The notes beneath the pieces are model-generated. The model saw only the letters and a list, made by a program, of their open reading frames with translations, did not search any database and was not told the DNA's origin. Positions 63,839 through 64,000 of a stretch of 64,000 bases of DNA are shown in pieces. The translations under genes and the position numbers were made by a program. How positions within the stretch are numbered: position 1 is the first letter of the stretch; the number at the start of each line of letters is the position of its first letter. Source of the stretch: Zoroaster sp. YZ-2022 (taxonomy: Eukaryota > Echinodermata > Asteroidea > Forcipulatida > Zoroasteridae); NCBI GenBank assembly GCA_029582265.1, contig CM055827.1, positions 6,872,452-6,936,451 of the forward strand, written 5' to 3'.

Positions 63839-64000
63839 TTGTAGGAAAGTTACACATTCACTTTGTTAATATAACTTTTCACTGTTCTTAATGATACAGA
63901 TCCCACCAGCTCATAGTCGTCATCCACTAGCAATACTTTGTGATAAAAGAAAATATTACAGAGTATGAATATAATTGTGTGAAGTATTCAATAATATATT
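63839..64000. other. Window end, nothing recognised
   Basis: AT-rich, no coding signal. Confidence 0.5.

Overview
This is a eukaryotic, AT-rich, repeat-dense window. It has interrupted genes with GT-AG introns, tRNA-derived SINEs, non-LTR retrotransposons and many cut-and-paste DNA elements. The combination of a TRIM B-box/propeller cluster, an invertebrate-style AID/APOBEC-like deaminase, V-type Ig exons and SINEs carrying 'tatatagcgc' tails points to a marine invertebrate deuterostome (echinoderm, hemichordate or cephalochordate). That placement is an inference; nothing in the window fixes the species.

Region 1 (1-28,320, + strand) is ATIC, the bifunctional enzyme of the last two steps of de novo IMP synthesis. 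Sixteen coding exons and the stop codon are visible; only the tiny first exon is missing. Its introns are packed with transposons: hAT-type elements with TIRs and 8-bp target duplications, TTAA-target MITEs, hairpin elements, and a MITE that has been split open by both a LINE and a hAT element. A second gene lies antisense inside the 9.4-kb intron between exons 11 and 12: an AID/APOBEC-like cytidine deaminase (22,498-23,221) with an HAE...SSCxxC zinc site and a GSDQEE-type repeat tail. I regard it as the most interesting locus in the window.

Region 2 (28,321-47,336) begins with the ATIC downstream region and a nested foldback element. It continues into a locally duplicated block centred on a TRIM-type gene: one intact intronless copy (RING, two B-boxes, coiled coil, propeller; 35,228-37,102, minus), one RING-less copy (45,898-47,336) and one decayed fragment (45,335-45,875). 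Their non-coding flanks are duplicated too (about 31.7-35.2, 38.2-43.4 and 43.5-45.3 kb). The middle unit was later broken by a LINE that itself received a Harbinger element, and it gained a 16-bp minisatellite.

Region 3 (47,337-64,000) holds a 500-base assembly gap, one V-type immunoglobulin exon on the minus strand, a decayed L1/Tx1-like LINE, and a 5-kb PIF/Harbinger-like transposon with convergent transposase and Myb/SANT remnants nested in a larger foldback element. The right end is mostly non-coding, with tandem repeats, a CpG-rich stretch, a decayed unknown coding fragment and a SINE.

Functionally, ATIC is a housekeeping enzyme. The deaminase, the TRIM proteins and the Ig exon belong to families used in innate immunity in many animals; their proximity here may be chance. 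No bacterial-type system, CRISPR array, rRNA or true tRNA gene was seen.
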